Part shown: positions 33,447-42,905 of the stretch, piece after piece
Layout of the letters: every line of letters starts with the position of its first letter
Numbering within the stretch: position 1 is the stretch's first letter
Assembly: GCF_900103605.1 (NCBI RefSeq)
Contig: NZ_FNHY01000006.1
Location: 186,001-250,000 of the forward strand
Reading direction: 5' to 3'
Source of the DNA: Psychrobacillus sp. OK028
GTDB lineage: Bacteria > Bacillota > Bacilli > Bacillales_A > Planococcaceae
Length of the DNA: 64,000 bases
Translations under genes and position numbers: made by a program
The notes under the pieces: generated by a model
Told to the model about the DNA's origin: nothing
Database searches by the model: none
The model's input: the letters and a program-made list of their open reading frames with translations, nothing else

Positions 33447-35671
33447 TAGCTTGAACATGATTCACATTCCACTAATTCCACAGATGTAGAACGCACGTAA
33501 TAAGTTGTTTTTAATCCACTATTCCATGCATCTAAGTGCAAATCTAATAATTCTTTCGCTTTAATCGTATTTTGCACATATAAATTTAACGATACGCCTT
33601 GGTCGATGTGACGCTGACGTGCAGCGTTTTGTTTAAGTGTCCAATGCTGATCAATGAAATACGCTGATTTGTAATACCATGTAGTTTCGGAATTTAAATC
33701 CGGTACTGTAACTGGAATTTTATAATCCTTCTTCTCTTCCGAGTAAGACTTTTGGAAAATCGGATCAATGCTTGCAGTACTCCCCGCTAAAATGGACGTC
33801 GACGAATTAGGAGCCACTGCCATTAAATAACCATTTCGTATTCCACTTTCGCTTACTTGCTCACGTAATTCATTCCACGATTCACTATCATAATGACGTT
33901 GGTCAAAATAAACTCCTGTTTGCCAATCCGATCCTTCAAATAAAGGATATGCCCCTTTTTCCATTGCAAGCTCAGCCGAAGCTTTAATCGTCAAGTAAGC
34001 AATTTTTTCATATAACGTATCCGCAAGCTCCACTGCTTCATCCGATTCCCAGCGAATATTCTTCAGTGCAAGCAAATGATGCCACCCAAATGTTCCTAGA
34101 CCAATTCCTCTATACCTAGAATTTGTACGCTGAGCTTGAGGAACTGGAATCAGATTGAGGTCTATCACATTGTCGAGCATTCGAACCTGTATTTTTATCA
34201 GCTTTTCCAATACATCTGCTGGAACTGCTTTCCCTAAATTTATAGAAGATAGATTACATACGACAAAGTCCCCTGGCTTACGTCGAGTGACAATGATATC
34301 GTCCTCCAGTTTAATCGATTCAAATGTGGTTGCGCTTTGATTTTGGAAGATTTCTGTACAAAGATTACTACTGTAAATCATCCCAGCATGTTTGTTTGGA
34401 TTGCTGCGGTTGACCTCATCGCGGTAAAACATGTACGGTACACCTGTCTCTAGCTGAGAGCGCATAATTCGTTTCATCAAGTCGATAGCAGGAACTGTTT
34501 CACGAGACAAACGGTGATCACTTACGCATTCTTCATATTTATGGCGGAATGATCCATCCCCCCGTTTTTCATCATAAAAATCCTCTAGCGAATAGCCTTT
34601 TAGCTGACGAACCTCATGAGGGTCAAATAAATACCATTCTTCTCTAGCATTTACCTTCTCCATAAATAAATCTGGCAAGCACACACCTGTAAAAATATCG
34701 TGCGCACGAAGGCGATCATCCCCGTTATTTAAACGTAAATCTAAAAATGTAAAGATATCTTTATGCCACACATCTAAGTAAACAGCTACAGCTCCTTGGC
34801 GCTGACCAAGCTGATCCACACTTACCGCTGTATTATTAAGCTGCTTAATCCAAGGCAGTACCCCACTGGATGCCCCAACAAAACCCCTAATCGAAGACCC
34901 ACGGCTACGCACTTTCCCCATATAAACACCGATACCACCACCAAATTTAGAAAGTGTCGCTACGTCCGTATTGCTATCGTATATTCCTTGAAGACTATCA
35001 TCTACCGTGTCGATAAAACAGCTAGAAAGCTGTCCATGAGGCTTTCCTGCATTAGATAGTGTTGGTGTTGCTACCGTCATGTACAGATTGCTCATTGCCC
35101 AATAGGCTTCTTTGATTTTCTGTATACGATTTTCTTGTTCGTCTTTCATAAGAGTCATCGCAATTATTAGCCAGCGCTCCTGAGGCAACTCGACAATTGT
35201 TTTATCAAAGTCCTTTGCTACATAGCGATCCAACAACGTCTTTACACCGATATAAGTAAATAAATAATCTCTTTCTTGTACGAGGATTTCTGATAGCTGT
35301 TCAAGTTCGGGTAGGGCATACGCTTCTTTAAGTCGTTTATCGTAAATACCTTTTTCACTTAAGACCTGTACATTTTTTGCAAATTTTGTGTATACCGCAT
35401 CGGCAGTTGTTTTTCTTCGTTCAGCTACTTGTTCGTAAACTTCTGCTAAATGGATTCGTGCAGCGACAAAGGTCCAGTACGTTTCTTGCTCATCTAGAAA
35501 GCTTAAAGCTTCCAGTGACATTGACTTGGACCAAGCGGCTATTGTACCTTCGGGGTGCTTTTGTATCCATCTTTCATGTGTTTTGATAAGCGGAGCAATT
35601 TTCTCTTCCCCAAATTCTTTGATTAGATTATGTAATACTTCTTGTTTCGTTGTGTTTGAGATGATTGTCAT
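33446..35671 (-). CDS. nrdE: class Ib ribonucleotide reductase alpha subunit
   Basis: A 741-residue catalytic subunit. Visible are QLSSCFIDTVDDSL with an active-site Cys near 195, the radical/active loop YSSNLCTEIF near 405, PNSSTSILAGSTASIDPIF near 600 and the C-terminal redox tail CESCSS that recycles disulfides with a glutaredoxin-like protein. It reduces ribonucleoside diphosphates. Start ATG 35671 is seven bases after AGGAGG; a longer frame to 35749 runs into the leader terminator. Transcription is probably under both NrdR-like boxes and a cobalamin riboswitch. Confidence 0.93.
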   Translation of the reverse strand: MTIISNTTKQEVLHNLIKEFGEEKIAPLIKTHERWIQKHPEGTIAAWSKSMSLEALSFLDEQETYWTFVAARIHLAEVYEQVAERRKTTADAVYTKFAKNVQVLSEKGIYDKRLKEAYALPELEQLSEILVQERDYLFTYIGVKTLLDRYVAKDFDKTIVELPQERWLIIAMTLMKDEQENRIQKIKEAYWAMSNLYMTVATPTLSNAGKPHGQLSSCFIDTVDDSLQGIYDSNTDVATLSKFGGGIGVYMGKVRSRGSSIRGFVGASSGVLPWIKQLNNTAVSVDQLGQRQGAVAVYLDVWHKDIFTFLDLRLNNGDDRLRAHDIFTGVCLPDLFMEKVNAREEWYLFDPHEVRQLKGYSLEDFYDEKRGDGSFRHKYEECVSDHRLSRETVPAIDLMKRIMRSQLETGVPYMFYRDEVNRSNPNKHAGMIYSSNLCTEIFQNQSATTFESIKLEDDIIVTRRKPGDFVVCNLSSINLGKAVPADVLEKLIKIQVRMLDNVIDLNLIPVPQAQRTNSRYRGIGLGTFGWHHLLALKNIRWESDEAVELADTLYEKIAYLTIKASAELAMEKGAYPLFEGSDWQTGVYFDQRHYDSESWNELREQVSESGIRNGYLMAVAPNSSTSILAGSTASIDPIFQKSYSEEKKDYKIPVTVPDLNSETTWYYKSAYFIDQHWTLKQNAARQRHIDQGVSLNLYVQNTIKAKELLDLHLDAWNSGLKTTYYVRSTSVELVECESCSS

Positions 35672-35704
35672 TTGAGTTCCTCCTATTTTTAAACGTGTAT
35701 AACA

Positions 35705-35747
35705 CAAAAAAGCGATGTCACAGCCGTCTTCGGCTGAGCCATCGCTC
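35705..35747 (-). terminator. riboswitch-controlled terminator before nrdE
   Basis: AGCGATG (35711-35717) pairs with CATCGCT (35740-35746), with inner AGCCG/CGGCT pairing, and a T6 run follows on the minus strand. It lies between the cobalamin riboswitch and the nrdE ribosome site. Confidence 0.85.
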
Positions 35748-35837
35748 AAGATTTAAAAGTAGGAAACAACAAGACATATCAATCGTTCGAGATAGCGGTC
35801 TTCGCTCCCACCTCTCAACCCCCGAAGAAAGTGTTGC

Positions 35838-35995
35838 TTACCGATGAAGAGGCAGGTCTACTGGCTCGTGTTTCATTCTCCTGCTGGCCTTCCCACGATT
35901 GCTCGCAGTGGCTGTTTCAACAGTCGTCCACACTTACAGTTGCGGGGACAGCTTCGGCATTTAACCGAATTCCCTTTTAAACCATAAAGGTACCT
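35838..35995 (-). promoter_or_regulatory. cobalamin (B12) riboswitch of nrdEIF
   Basis: Read on the minus strand, the conserved elements occur in order: AAAAGGGAAT, GCTGTCCCCGCAACTGTAA, AGCCACTG (B12 box), GGGAAGGCC and GAGCCAGTAGACCTGCCT. The aptamer is followed by a terminator at 35705-35747, so B12 should switch nrdEIF off. Confidence 0.93.
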
Positions 35996-36008
35996 TTTCA
36001 TCGTTAAC

Positions 36009-36056
36009 ATACTATATATTGTGTTCAGTTCATTTATATAATCTAACATATTGTGT
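36009..36056. promoter_or_regulatory. tandem NrdR-like boxes
   Basis: On the minus strand ACACAATATATAGTAT (36024-36009) matches the 16-bp NrdR consensus at 15 positions, and a weaker ACACAATATGTTAGAT lies at 36056-36041. Their 32-bp spacing (three helical turns) is the usual NrdR arrangement upstream of reductase genes. Confidence 0.75.
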
Positions 36057-36084
36057 TTGTGTGAGCAATAGATATTGTAATTCT

Positions 36085-36129
36085 AAAAAAATAAACCTCT
36101 TGGAAACCCCATCTCCCACTATTTCCAAG
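36085..36129 (-). terminator. terminator of the DUF4362 gene
   Basis: CTTGGAAA (36099-36106) pairs with TTTCCAAG (36122-36129), overlapping the stop codon; a T-run follows on the minus strand. Confidence 0.65.
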
Positions 36130-36568
36130 TGACTAAAATAATATTATCTATTGTATTATCGCAGCCCTCTAGAACATATTCAGTTCTTTCCGAGGTTTCT
36201 ACGATCTCTGCTGAAGTACAAGTTGCATTGCTAATGCTTCCTGCTCCAAATTTATCTCTTCGTGTGTCTGTTGTGGATTTTATGACTTCCCCATCATATT
36301 CAAGATCATGAAGCATCGGATCGCCTTCTTCTGTATATCTAACTACTCTAATACTATCCTTATTGCCTTTTTCAACATTATTTAGAAACTCTTCAAATCT
36401 CTCTTTATTTTTTATTTCACCATGCATATCTTCAACATCCTCAGATGAAGGTGTGTAGTCTGGAACATTATTATGTTCCCCGACTGTATTAGCTGAGTTA
36501 TCTTCGTTTTGACACCCCCCAAATATGAGTGCAATAAATAAAATATAAAGTGAAAAGACCTTTTTCAT
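36119..36568 (-). CDS. DUF4362 lipoprotein
   Basis: A 149-residue secreted lipoprotein: signal sequence with the FGGC lipobox (Cys about residue 19), an acidic linker, then the DUF4362-like domain with DSIRVVRYTEEGDPMLHDLEY and a C-terminal Cys pair (NATCTSAEI, LEGCDNT) that could form a disulfide. Function unknown. AAGGGGAG lies six bases from the ATG. Confidence 0.8.
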   Translation of the reverse strand: MKKVFSLYILFIALIFGGCQNEDNSANTVGEHNNVPDYTPSSEDVEDMHGEIKNKERFEEFLNNVEKGNKDSIRVVRYTEEGDPMLHDLEYDGEVIKSTTDTRRDKFGAGSISNATCTSAEIVETSERTEYVLEGCDNTIDNIILVTWK

Positions 36569-36653
36569 GATGTACTCCCCTTTTTTACAATTAGACGTTA
36601 CTCTTCAAGAGGTGTTACATACTTATATTACTAACCTAAGAGTAATTAGTAGT

Positions 36654-36696
36654 TTAACACTCTCTTAATATCCCATTTACTTAACAACTATATAAT
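36654..36696 (+). promoter_or_regulatory. PhoP box and promoter of alkaline phosphatase
   Basis: Direct repeats TTAACA (36654), TTAATA (36665) and TTTACT (36676) are spaced exactly 11 bases, as in PhoP boxes (TT[ACT]A[CT]A), and a -10 TATAAT lies at 36691-36696. Confidence 0.7.
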
Positions 36697-36764
36697 CGTT
36701 TATGTAAGTGATTGTGAAATATTCACCAAATTTTATTATCAAAATGGAGATGGAGGAATACACA

Positions 36765-38411
36765 ATGAAATTAAACAAAAAAGTAATGGGAGTCGCTCTC
36801 GCAAGTGCTGTGGCTTTGGGATCACTAGGTTATTACGGTCAAGGTGACCATGTTGAAGCTAAAAACGATAACAAAAAAGGCACAAACGTCATTATGCTAG
36901 TAATGGACGGTAGTAGTGCTGGAGCTACAAACTTAGCAAAATGGTACAAGGGAGAACCACTTGCAATAGATAGTATTCTGACAGGCGGAGTAAGTACACA
37001 CTCTGCTGAATCTGCTATTACTGATTCCGCACCAGCTGGAACTGCATTAGCAACAGGAAATAAAACCAATGATAAATTTGTAGGCGTCTTACCTAAAATA
37101 GTAAATACACTTGGGGTTGACCCATCATTAGCAAATAATCCATATAAACCAGTAGCGAATGTACTCGAAGGAGCTAAACTTAGTGGGAAAGCTACTGGAT
37201 TGATATCAACTTCTGAGATTCAGCATGCTACACCAGCTGCATTTTCAGCACATGTAACACAACGTAGTGATTACGACAATATCGCCGAACAACAGGTCTA
37301 TCAAGGAATTGATGTAGTACTCGGTGGTGGACTGGAAGCACTTGTGCCTGGCACTAAAGGAAATAACCGTGAAGATGGAGAAAATCTAGTAGATGTATTA
37401 AATGACAAAGGCTATGATATCGTTGAAGATAGAAATGAATTTTTAAGCACTAAATCTAACAAAATATGGGGTTCATTTGCTCCGAATGCTCTTGCATATG
37501 ATATGGATCGTCCACTAACAAGATCTGAAGAACCAACGCTTGCGGAAATGACCGATAAAGCAATTAGTACGTTATCAAAGGATAAAGATGGCTTCTTCTT
37601 AATGGTAGAAGGAAGTAAAGTGGACTGGGCAGCTCATGCAAATGACCCAATAGGTATTATTAGTGATGTTTTGGCATTTGATGATGCAGTTAAGGAAGCA
37701 TTGGAATTTGCTAAGAAGGACAAAAACACGCTTGTTATTGCAGTTACAGACCACGGGAACAGTGGAATTACAATTGGTAATGTAAACACATCTGGTACTT
37801 ACTCTAATATTCCTGTTTCCGAATATATTAATCCTTTGAAAAAAGCATCGATGACACTCGAAGGTGCATTAAGTAAGTTAAATGCTGATAAATCAAATCT
37901 ATTAGAAGTAGCTGCACTTTACGGTATTGAAAATCCTACCGAAGCGGAAAAGACAGCTCTTCTAGAGTCAAAAAACCTTGGTAAAACTTTCGTGCAATTA
38001 TTATCAAATCGTGCAAACATCGGATTTTCAACTGGTGGACATACAGGTGAGGATGTATTCTTATATGCTTACGGTCCAAATAAACCTGTCGGCTTAATAG
38101 ATAATACGGAAATTGCTCATATTATGGCTTCAACTATGGGATTCGATTTGGAAAAGCTAAGCCAAGAATTGTATACGGAAGCTTCAGAAGCATTTAAATC
38201 AAATAAGGCAACAATTAAGATTGATGAAACTGATAAACAAAATCCCGTACTTGTTGTAACAAAAGGAAAAAAAGTTGCAGAATTCCCTGTAAACAAAAAT
38301 ATAATTAAAGTCAACAACAAAGAAATAGAACTAAAAAGTATAACTGTTCAAAGTAATGGTAAATTCTTTGTATCAAAAGAAGCAGTTCAACTTTTTAACA
38401 AAGCTAAATAA
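36765..38411 (+). CDS. phoA: alkaline phosphatase, secreted
   Basis: A 548-residue exported enzyme: a Sec-type signal (MKLNKKVMGVALASAVALGS, cleavage probably near residue 31, VEA), then VIMLVMDGSSAGA with the metal Asp, the nucleophile Ser in AITDSAPAGTALATGNK, STSEIQHATPAAFSAH, VEGSKVDWAAHAND, VTDHGNSG and STGGHTGEDV with metal ligands. It releases phosphate from monoesters outside the cell. A C-terminal extension of about 70 residues (EFPVNKNIIKVNNKEI) resembles a copper-amine-oxidase-N-like domain. ATG 36765 follows GGAGG by eight bases. Likely phosphate-starvation induced. Confidence 0.93.
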   Translation: MKLNKKVMGVALASAVALGSLGYYGQGDHVEAKNDNKKGTNVIMLVMDGSSAGATNLAKWYKGEPLAIDSILTGGVSTHSAESAITDSAPAGTALATGNKTNDKFVGVLPKIVNTLGVDPSLANNPYKPVANVLEGAKLSGKATGLISTSEIQHATPAAFSAHVTQRSDYDNIAEQQVYQGIDVVLGGGLEALVPGTKGNNREDGENLVDVLNDKGYDIVEDRNEFLSTKSNKIWGSFAPNALAYDMDRPLTRSEEPTLAEMTDKAISTLSKDKDGFFLMVEGSKVDWAAHANDPIGIISDVLAFDDAVKEALEFAKKDKNTLVIAVTDHGNSGITIGNVNTSGTYSNIPVSEYINPLKKASMTLEGALSKLNADKSNLLEVAALYGIENPTEAEKTALLESKNLGKTFVQLLSNRANIGFSTGGHTGEDVFLYAYGPNKPVGLIDNTEIAHIMASTMGFDLEKLSQELYTEASEAFKSNKATIKIDETDKQNPVLVVTKGKKVAEFPVNKNIIKVNNKEIELKSITVQSNGKFFVSKEAVQLFNKAK

Positions 38412-38422
38412 ATTTTTTTTTA

Positions 38423-38448
38423 AAGACCCCATTTATGGGGTTTTTTTA
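38423..38448 (+). terminator. terminator of alkaline phosphatase
   Basis: AAAGACCCCATTTATGGGGT followed by T7. Confidence 0.85.
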
Positions 38449-38659
38449 TGAAAGTATAAGTGTCCTTAGAACTCAGTGCTTCTATTTTTTTAAAGAATAG
38501 GCTCTATTTAAACGATATCGCTGATTTCCCTTTCAGGCGTACGATGCCCACTGCAATCAATAAAGCAAGCCGTACTTAACAATAGGGTTTAGCACGGCCT
38601 ATCTCTAAGATAAACAAAAGAATTACTACACCACAGAAAATGAAAGAATAAATATAATA

Positions 38660-39547
38660 TTAATTATCTTTTTTTATATCCTGAAAATAGCTATGACAAT
38701 GCGAAACGAATGCCTCTGAAATTTTTGTCGGGTATGTATACCGATGCTTTAATAAGCCAATCGTACGTGTAAACTTCCCATTTTCAATTTTTAAGTGTTT
38801 TATTTTATCTTCATATAGATTTACAGATGTTTCAGGTGTAAACGCTGCCCCACGTCCATTTTTCACCATTTGCAAAATCGTTGTTGCTTCTTCTACTTCT
38901 ACTTGATACGTAGGTGTATAGCCTACTGATTTACAAAATTGATCCGTAAATTGACGAAAACTATACTGGTCTGTTAATCCTATAAATGATATATTCCCCA
39001 TTTCCGTCAAGTCAATTGTGCCTTTTTTTGCTTCTTTGTATGATTTTGGAACAGTTAAAAAAATTTCTTCTTCAAATAATGGCACCCACTCAACATTCGA
39101 ATGTTCTATTTTCTCTGTTGTAATACACAAATCATATTTGCCATTTTCAATAAACTGTTGCAAGTTTTCTTTCGATAACGGAACTTGTTGATATTTCACA
39201 TGAGGATAATCATCAAAAAATAAATCAATGATATTTGTAAATGTATATGGAAGAGTTGTAACAATTGATAAATTACCATCTCCTTCACCTCGCCTCTCTT
39301 CCAACCCACGCTCTAAATTACGTATTACTGTGAAAACACGCTCTACTTCTTTATATAAAAACCTGCCATTTTCATTTAATGAAATGTTCTTACCATTACG
39401 GAAAAATAAGTCCATTTCTAGCTCTGCCTCGAGGTTTGTAATTGCCTTGCTTAACGCTGGCTGCGAAATCAAAAGGTCTTTTGCAGCTAATGACATATTT
39501 TCAAATTTTGCTGTTATATAAAAGTATTTTAACTTATTTAAGTCCAT
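38660..39547 (-). CDS. LysR-family regulator
   Basis: A 295-residue LTTR. The N-terminal winged helix reads LKYFYITAKFENMSLAAKDLLISQPALSKAITNLE, followed by a linker helix and a periplasmic-binding-like effector domain (about residues 90-290). Start ATG 39547 follows GAGGTGAGG. It is divergent from the SDR-MFS pair at 39716-41782 and probably controls it. Effector unknown. Confidence 0.9.
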   Translation of the reverse strand: MDLNKLKYFYITAKFENMSLAAKDLLISQPALSKAITNLEAELEMDLFFRNGKNISLNENGRFLYKEVERVFTVIRNLERGLEERRGEGDGNLSIVTTLPYTFTNIIDLFFDDYPHVKYQQVPLSKENLQQFIENGKYDLCITTEKIEHSNVEWVPLFEEEIFLTVPKSYKEAKKGTIDLTEMGNISFIGLTDQYSFRQFTDQFCKSVGYTPTYQVEVEEATTILQMVKNGRGAAFTPETSVNLYEDKIKHLKIENGKFTRTIGLLKHRYTYPTKISEAFVSHCHSYFQDIKKDN

Positions 39548-39715
39548 AATTAGCCTCACCTCTTATAACCTTAAGTTATATATAGATAATTAATAAGTAT
39601 TTCACATTATATCAATACGAGTTTAAGATGTAAATTGTCACTGACATGTGAACATTTCATGAAACTTGTAGAAGTGTGAATAAAATATGAACAAACTAAG
39701 AGGGAGTAGTCATAT

Positions 39716-40453
39716 ATGAGATTAAAAGACAAAGTAGCTATCATTACAGGAGCAGCATCAGGTATGGGGCAAGGAGAAGCTATCCGCTTTGCAAAAGAAG
39801 GCGCAAAAATAATTGTAGCTGACTTAAATTTAGAAGGTGCACAAGCCGTTGCGGAAGAAATTAAAGCGTTTGGTGGCGAAGCTATCGCTATATCAGTAAA
39901 CGTTATGAAAACCGAAGATATTTTAAATTGCGTAAAAGTAACAGAAGAAACATTTGGTCCAGTTGATATATTAGTAAATAATGCAGGTGTATTCGACAAG
40001 TACGCGAAATCTTTAAATACAACATTAGATCAATGGAATTTCTTGATAAATATTAACTTAACAAGTGTTTTCGAATTTTCAAATGCTGTATTACCAAGCA
40101 TGATCGAACGTGGTACTGGTTCAATCGTAAATATTGCTTCAGTTGCAGGTCTTGTTGCTGGTAAGGGTGGAGCTGCTTATACCGCTACGAAACATGCTGT
40201 AGTTGGATATACAAAACACTTATCTTCCGAATATGCTCGCTATGGCATTAAAATTAATGCCCTTTGCCCAGGTACAATTGAAACACCTTTAACTAAAGAT
40301 GTTTTAGCAGATATTCCTAAAGATCTAGTACCAACTCGTACATTTGGACAAGTAGAACAAGTAGCAGATTTAGCAGTATTTTTAGCATCTGATGAAGCGA
40401 AATTCATGAATGGTGCAATTGTTCCAATTGATGGCGGATTTACAATTCAATAA
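39716..40453 (+). CDS. short-chain dehydrogenase/reductase
   Basis: A 245-residue classical SDR: cofactor loop TGAASGMGQGE near residue 12, VNNAGVF, the catalytic Ser in IVNIASVAG and YTATKHAVVGYTKHL with Tyr and Lys, and C-terminal GAIVPIDGGFTIQ. It oxidises or reduces an alcohol/ketone with NAD(P). Divergent from LysR and upstream of an MFS transporter, so the operon probably imports and oxidises one compound. Confidence 0.9.
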   Translation: MRLKDKVAIITGAASGMGQGEAIRFAKEGAKIIVADLNLEGAQAVAEEIKAFGGEAIAISVNVMKTEDILNCVKVTEETFGPVDILVNNAGVFDKYAKSLNTTLDQWNFLININLTSVFEFSNAVLPSMIERGTGSIVNIASVAGLVAGKGGAAYTATKHAVVGYTKHLSSEYARYGIKINALCPGTIETPLTKDVLADIPKDLVPTRTFGQVEQVADLAVFLASDEAKFMNGAIVPIDGGFTIQ

Positions 40454-40484
40454 TTTCTGTATAACTCTATTAACTTAAAAATAA

Positions 40485-40520
40485 AAAATAGAGAAGCAAT
40501 AGTTAATGCTTCTCTATTTT
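40485..40520 (+). terminator. hairpin between SDR and MFS genes
   Basis: AAAATAGAGAAGCA pairs with TGCTTCTCTATTTT (14 bp), placed just before the MFS ribosome site. It may attenuate MFS expression. Confidence 0.7.
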
Positions 40521-40534
40521 AATGAGGTGAAAAT

Positions 40535-41782
40535 ATGAAAAAGCAAGGCAAAATACATTATGCTTGGTGGATTATGGTTGCGAGTGCTGCTATTTATGCC
40601 GCAAGCGTTGGTATTATCGTTAGCTGCGCACCGATTCTTTATCGTGCAGTAGCTGAAGACTTTAATGTGGGTGTTTCTGATATTAGTTTGTATACATCAT
40701 TAATGTATTTAACGATTACTATTTTACTACCTTTTGCAGGAAAAATATTAAACAAATTTGATATACGTTACATTTTAACAATCGCCGGTATTCTTAACGC
40801 GTTAGCATTTGGATTAATGGGTACTTATGATTCTGTTTTTCCATTTTATATTTCGGGAATCGCATTAGGTATTGGTAGTACGTTCTTAATTTACGGATCT
40901 ATTCCATTAATCATGAACAACTGGTTTAAGGCAAAAGTTGGAACTTCATTAGGTATCGCTATGGCTTTTATGGGAGTTGGTGGTGCAATATTCGCTCAAG
41001 TTACAGGTGTCTTAATTGAGTCCATTGGATGGCGTTCAACATATATAGTATTAGCTATTATTGTAGCAATATTAATCTTACCATTCTCTATTTTTGTCAT
41101 TCGTTCAAAGCCAGAACAACTAAATATGACTGCTTATGGTGCGGATGAAGTTGAAGTTAATGCTACTAAGGTAAAAAAAGCACCTGAAACAGGAGTTTTA
41201 AAAGGGGTTGCGATGAAATCTCCTGCATTTTACTTAGTTATGTTATTTACTGGATTGTTTGGTCTGGCTTCAACGGTTAGTTTCCATGTACCAAACTTTG
41301 TGCAATCAGTAGGATTTACAGCTACGATGGCTGCTACTGGAGTAACTTTTGTAACGATTGGTCAAACAGCTGGTAAATTCTTACTTGGGGCAATTAATGA
41401 TAAATTCGGCATAAAAGTAGCTCTATTTGCTGGTATTGGCGGTGGCTTGATTGGTGTAGTTGCATTGCTTATTTCTGATTCGTTCGGAATTGGTATGCTT
41501 TATGCTGGTGCATTATTGTTTGGTATTGGGTTCTCAGGTTCTACCTTACTCCCTCCAGTAGTAATCCGTGAAGTATTCGGCGGACGCGATTATGCATCAA
41601 TTTATACAACGATTATGTCAGCTTCTACGTTAGGTGTAGCAGTCGGCACAACATTATTTAGTTATCTTTACGATTCGAGCGGTTCTTACTATACCGTTTT
41701 CATTATTGTGATTGTACTCTTTATAATTACTATTTCTTCTAGTTTATTCTCTTTAAACTGGAAGAAAAAATTAAATTACTAA
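40535..41782 (+). CDS. MFS transporter (OFA-like)
   Basis: A 415-residue transporter with 12 hydrophobic segments in two halves and a central loop near residue 205. The opening HYAWWIMVASAAIYAASVG resembles oxalate/formate antiporter-like MFS proteins. GAGGTG precedes the ATG. Substrate unknown, likely an organic acid given the SDR partner. Confidence 0.87.
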   Translation: MKKQGKIHYAWWIMVASAAIYAASVGIIVSCAPILYRAVAEDFNVGVSDISLYTSLMYLTITILLPFAGKILNKFDIRYILTIAGILNALAFGLMGTYDSVFPFYISGIALGIGSTFLIYGSIPLIMNNWFKAKVGTSLGIAMAFMGVGGAIFAQVTGVLIESIGWRSTYIVLAIIVAILILPFSIFVIRSKPEQLNMTAYGADEVEVNATKVKKAPETGVLKGVAMKSPAFYLVMLFTGLFGLASTVSFHVPNFVQSVGFTATMAATGVTFVTIGQTAGKFLLGAINDKFGIKVALFAGIGGGLIGVVALLISDSFGIGMLYAGALLFGIGFSGSTLLPPVVIREVFGGRDYASIYTTIMSASTLGVAVGTTLFSYLYDSSGSYYTVFIIVIVLFIITISSSLFSLNWKKKLNY

Positions 41783-41983
41783 ACATTTAAACACTTACAA
41801 AGTTCTTAAATTTCATTCATTTTAATCATACCAATTTACCATGTATACTCAATCGAACAAAGGATTTGCTATCTCTTAATAAAAAACAATAATTTTGACT
41901 AACCTATTACGCAAGTTTAAGTGGAACATTTCATAATGTATCACCGGAATTTGCTTGAGTTTCAAACTTAAAAATAGCTTTGA

Positions 41984-42016
41984 AAAAAGCATTGCCGATT
42001 GGCAATGCTTTTTTTC
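41984..42016. terminator. bidirectional terminator between MFS and uppP
   Basis: AAGCATTGCC GATT GGCAATGCTT with A/T runs on both sides. Confidence 0.85.
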
Positions 42017-42068
42017 CTATAGTTTTTGTATCACTTTATGGATAACTTTATAAAATTGGCAATCTTAT

Positions 42069-42896
42069 TTAAAGAAACACGATAATCGCTAGAACTGCTG
42101 CTAAAACTAGCCGGTAAATAGCAAATGGCATTAATTTAATACGTGAGATTAGTTTCAAGAAAAACTTGATAGAGATAAGTGCGAATACAAACGCGCTAAT
42201 AAACCCAACGACATAGAAGCCCATATCATTCATATTAATATGTTCCCAGTTTTTCAGAACAGATACTAGGCTTGCTCCAGCCATAATTGGTACAGCCATT
42301 ATAAATGTAAAATCTGCTGCTGTTTTATGGCTCATTCCGAACAATACACCACCAGAAATTGTCGCACCTGAACGAGAGAATCCTGGCCATAACGATAGAC
42401 ATTGTACGAGTCCAACTTTAAATGCTTGTGCATATGTAATCTGATCTAAACTAATTATTTTCGGATTTTTTGGTCCCAATTTATCCGCAATAATCATTAA
42501 AATGGATCCTGCTACTAGACTATATATAACTGTTTCTACACCGAATAAATGATCATCAATAAAGTCCTTAAACGCAAATCCCAAAACAACAGCAGGTAGC
42601 ATTCCAACGATTACATGCAGTAAGTTGAACTGTTTACTCGACTGTTCACTCTCTATTTTATACAAACCAACTAAACTAAATAGGCGTTTCCACATCACAA
42701 CGACTACCGCTAAAATCGAGCCTAGTTGGACAACAATTTTAAACGTATTAGCAGAATACATTCCTAAAAATTCCTCTGTTTTCAACCACATATCATCCAC
42801 GATAATCATATGTCCCGTAGATGAAACCGGTGCGAACTCTGTCATTCCCTCTACAAATCCAAGTATAAGTGCTTTTAATAACTCTAAAATTTCCAT
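42069..42896 (-). CDS. uppP: undecaprenyl-diphosphatase UppP (BacA)
   Basis: A 275-residue membrane phosphatase with eight or so hydrophobic segments and the two signature motifs GFVEGMTEFAPVSSTGHMI near residue 14 and GFSRSGATISGGVLFG near 170. It recycles undecaprenyl pyrophosphate for wall synthesis and confers bacitracin tolerance. AAGGAG precedes the ATG. Lies in a run with DedA and a metallophosphoesterase. Confidence 0.95.
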   Translation of the reverse strand: MEILELLKALILGFVEGMTEFAPVSSTGHMIIVDDMWLKTEEFLGMYSANTFKIVVQLGSILAVVVVMWKRLFSLVGLYKIESEQSSKQFNLLHVIVGMLPAVVLGFAFKDFIDDHLFGVETVIYSLVAGSILMIIADKLGPKNPKIISLDQITYAQAFKVGLVQCLSLWPGFSRSGATISGGVLFGMSHKTAADFTFIMAVPIMAGASLVSVLKNWEHINMNDMGFYVVGFISAFVFALISIKFFLKLISRIKLMPFAIYRLVLAAVLAIIVFL

Positions 42897-42905
42897 ATTA
42901 TCTCC

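Noticed and set aside
33446-35749. Longer nrdE start at 35749
   Set aside because: It would put the riboswitch terminator inside the coding region; the AGGAGG-preceded ATG at 35671 is better.
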